Source: Chara braunii | Lineage: Eukaryota > Streptophyta > Charophyceae > Charales > Characeae | DNA length: 20,063 nt | Direction of reading: 5' to 3' | Assembly: GCA_003427395.1 (NCBI GenBank) | Contig: BFEA01000497.1 | Location: 99,741-119,803, forward strand | Part shown: positions 17,802 to 20,063 of the stretch, one piece after another | How the letters are laid out: each line of letters opens with the position of its first letter | How positions within the stretch are numbered: the stretch's first letter is position 1 | Program-made: the position numbers and the translations under genes | Notes under the pieces: model-generated | Seen by the model: only the letters and a program-made list of their open reading frames with translations | The model's database searches: none | Told to the model about the DNA's origin: nothing

Positions 17802-18368
17802 CTAAAAAGATCTTGAAGTGTCTTCCCAGGAGAAAGTGCTTCCAATTTTCAGGGCACAGACAAGAGCATATACCTCTTTCTCGTAGGTAGAGTCCTTTAG
17901 CTTTTGAGTTTCGATCTTCTTACTCATAAACTCTACAGGCCGTAGACCATTCCCATCATCTTGCTGAAGAAATGCCCCAATGCCATACTGACTGGCATCA
18001 TTGGTCAGGATGAATGGCAAAGTGGGGTCAGGCAATTTCAGCACAGGTGCACGAGTCAAGGCCTTCTTGAGTCGTGTGAAGGTCAACTGACAGTGGAGGG
18101 ACCAAAGAAAAGGGGTGTCTTTGTTTGTTCGGTTGGTCAGGGGTGCAACCACTACAAAAAAGTTCCTGACAAACTTTCTGTAGTAGGAGGCTAAACCCAT
18201 GAAGGACCTGACATCCCTCAGTGTCTGTGGTTGAGGCTACTCCTGAATAGCAGCAATGATGGCTGCTTTAGGAGCCAGGCCATCTCCAGAGATTACGTGA
18301 CCCAGATAGATGACAGAGGGAACTCCAAAAGAGGACTTCTCTCTGTTGATCTTATACTGGCTATCGCG
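17802..18368 (-). pseudogene. Element B pol: RT connection and RNase H domain (frameshifted)
   Basis: The frame contains FMGLASYYRKFVRNF, the conserved RT/RNase H connection, then PFILTNDASQYGIGAFLQQ with the first catalytic Asp, and YEKEVYALVCALK with the conserved Glu. A TAG at 18237-18239 stands where family members have Trp. The frame is lost near 17840, where a segment resembling the usual HFLLGRHF continues in a different frame, so the rest of RNase H is split between frames down to 17724. It sits directly between the RT and integrase parts. Confidence 0.8.
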
Positions 18369-18845
18369 TCATGACCGAATGACCAAAGCCAAATGCTCCG
18401 CATGTTCCCTGACAGTTTTGCTGAATACCAGGATGTCATCCAGGTAGACAACCATGAACTTGTCCAGGTAAGGTTTGAAGATGCGGTGCATCTCTGTCTG
18501 GAAGGTACTTGGGGCGTTGCAAAGTCCGAATGGCATGACCAGGAACTCGTAAGTACCATATCTGGTCTTGAAGGCTGTCTTGTAGACATCCTCCTCATCC
18601 ATCTCAATCTGGTGGTAGCCAGATTTGGGGTCGACTTTGCTGAACATGGTGCAGCCCTGCACCATATCCAGAAGGTGATCGATCCTAGGAAGTGGCTTTG
18701 TACTCTTCCTAGTGATCTTGTTGAGACCCCTATAGTCAATGCACATTCAGAACTCGCCATTCCCTTTGGGTACAAAGAGAACGGTGTAGGGCCAAACCCC
18801 GGTAGACTTTCGAGCCTTAGTCGACCCCATTGCGGGTCCCAGTTG
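18369..18845 (-). pseudogene. Element B pol: reverse transcriptase, 5'-truncated
   Basis: RT blocks seen are [61 protein letters not shown] and the catalytic YLDD (about 18429-18440). TGA codons at 18747-18749 and 18369-18371 break the frame, both where Arg would be plausible. Homology to gypsy pol fades just upstream of VLFVP, near 18845. The gag, protease and 5' LTR of element B are absent, so the copy is truncated at its 5' end. Confidence 0.85.
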
Positions 18846-19811
18846 GCTCGGCCCGCCCACGCTCATGCTCCTGGCGTGGGCTGTTCGTCCCGAGGTACTC
18901 CCGCCTAGTGCTTTGAGATGGATGGGGTTGGGCCGTCGCGTGAGAGAGCTTTGACATTGAGGATGTAGCTCATCCCTCACGCCGGGTGGTAGTCTTGCTG
19001 GTCGTCCCGCAACGCTGATTTTTTTTTTTTGATTCTTTGTTGTGTTATCATGCAATTGCTCCTTCCAATACGCAACCAGTTCAGGGATTCTTTGTGCATT
19101 TCTCTTCTCTTGTGCGTAGGCTAAGCGTCATCCTTAGGCCACACACCATTTCCCTAAGCATTTGGCTATATGCCGTCATCGGGATGCGGCGGAGCCGTTC
19201 TCTCCCTCGCCCCTACGCATCCATCGGATCTCACAGTTTGCTTCCCACCTTATTGAAGTAGGCCGCTTAGTCTTTTCGGGGTCCTCATATGCATGCACAC
19301 ACAACATCACATTTTCCTCGGTACGTTTGCACTTTCAATCACACTTATAAGTCTCAAGTGCAAAAGTCATTTTCATGAGTTGGCTCTACATCGAGGGTCC
19401 CATAGCCCGTTTATCCCTCTTCCCTTTCCTTCTTGGTGCCCAGTTCCTCTCGCCCTTATCCCGCTCAAGGCATTTCTAGCCATTACTCACCTGCACAATC
19501 CCACACAAGCAAGAAGATCCATACAATGTCCCCCGCTGGGGCCCGCTGGGGGTGAACACATAGCCGTTCCCACATGCCTATCCTTTCCATGCCCTTTGGT
19601 TGTGCTTTGTTCCCTTGTTGTTCAATCAGCCCATCCTCTTCTCATAGTCATGCAGTCGGGGAAATGGTTGAGTCAAACTGACCTCTCTCTCAACTTATGC
19701 TTCCTTCCGGATCCCGCCTTTCTCCCACTTTTTCAAACACCCTTTCTTTTGCCTTCTTGGTGGCACAAGGGACGACTATCCTCCCCTTGTGCTCTTTCTC
19801 CACCAAGTGAG
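18846..19811. other. Unassigned sequence
   Basis: GC-rich to about 19015, then an 11-T run (19019-19030) and pyrimidine-rich sequence. Open frames here (for example 19293-19817, plus, 174 codons, rich in Pro, Leu and Ser) have no recognisable domain or splice context. No RNA gene was recognised. Confidence 0.4.
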
Positions 19812-19974
19812 GTGTGATTTCGGTCACCGTCCGTACCCTGGCAATGTTTCCAAGGGAGGGGAGAAGGGTTAGTCATATGCCAAGTGAGGGGGAGGTGTGA
19901 TTTCGGTCACCGTCCGTACCCTGGCAATGTTTCCAAGGGAGGGGAGAAGGGTTAGTCATATGCCAAGTGAGGGG

Positions 19975-19977
<3 letters not shown>
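19812..19977. repeat. 83-bp direct repeat, two copies
   Basis: 19812-19894 and 19895-19977 look identical base for base, starting gtgtgatttcggtcaccgtc and ending ccaagtgagggggag. A partial unit (ccaagtgag) precedes the first copy, so there may once have been more. Confidence 0.95.

Positions 19978-20063
<86 letters not shown>
19975..20063. repeat. (GA)n microsatellite to the window edge
   Basis: A pure GA dinucleotide run of over 80 nt with no interruption, extending beyond the window. It adjoins the second 83-bp repeat, whose end (gggggag) merges with it. Confidence 0.98.

Noticed and set aside
18846-19030. GC-rich stretch ending in a T run, considered as a tRNA-, 5S- or 7SL-derived SINE
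   Set aside because: No A and B boxes in proper spacing and no recognisable RNA similarity could be found.

Overview
The window is a transposon-dense piece of a eukaryotic nuclear genome. It holds eroded Ty3/gypsy elements whose primer-binding site matches initiator tRNA-Met as in plants, a Penelope-like retroelement, long simple-sequence runs, GT..AG introns and one host exon. The two gypsy families resemble, from memory of protein families, those abundant in the charophyte alga Chara braunii. A streptophyte is therefore likely, but the species is an inference I could not check. There is no sign of prokaryotic organisation.

Layout. About 60-7113 (- strand) is gypsy element A, reading from right to left: a putative 2-kb 5' LTR (5126-7113), primer-binding site (5111-5122), AT-rich leader, a minisatellite at the start of gag, then gag, protease, RT, RNase H and the start of integrase, which is cut off near position 60. 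Its reading frame is broken by stop codons and one frameshift. Positions 7114-8404 are an island of probable host DNA with one exon (8057-8272, + strand) of the kinetochore gene NUF2. From about 8405, on the + strand, lies a diverged relative of element A's LTR, with minisatellites. A TATA-like site and two hammerhead-ribozyme-like cores follow at 9541-9656.

Positions 9720-14070 are a head-to-tail partial tandem of a Penelope-like element (+ strand). A 5'-truncated fragment (9720-10367) repeats the 3' end of the downstream copy (13352-14070). The downstream copy carries a broken reverse transcriptase (10430-11948), a low-complexity linker with in-frame minisatellites, and then a Josephin-like cysteine protease joined to a duplicated Cys/His module (12834-13709). 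A Josephin-type deubiquitinase domain inside a Penelope-like element is the most unusual thing here.

Positions 14083-16074 may be the 3' LTR of gypsy element B (- strand), but a good intron-like signal inside it leaves that open. Element B follows as an intact 515-codon integrase/chromodomain frame (16177-17724) and a broken RNase H and RT that is truncated near 18845. The remainder (18846-20063) is unrecognised and ends in a two-copy 83-bp repeat and a pure GA microsatellite running off the edge.

How the parts relate. All identifiable elements look immobile: both gypsy pol genes and the Penelope-like RT carry premature stops, every gypsy stop being TGA or TAG, as expected if cytosine deamination of methylated DNA made them. 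The NUF2 exon suggests that much of the window could be intron or flank of that gene, loaded with transposons.
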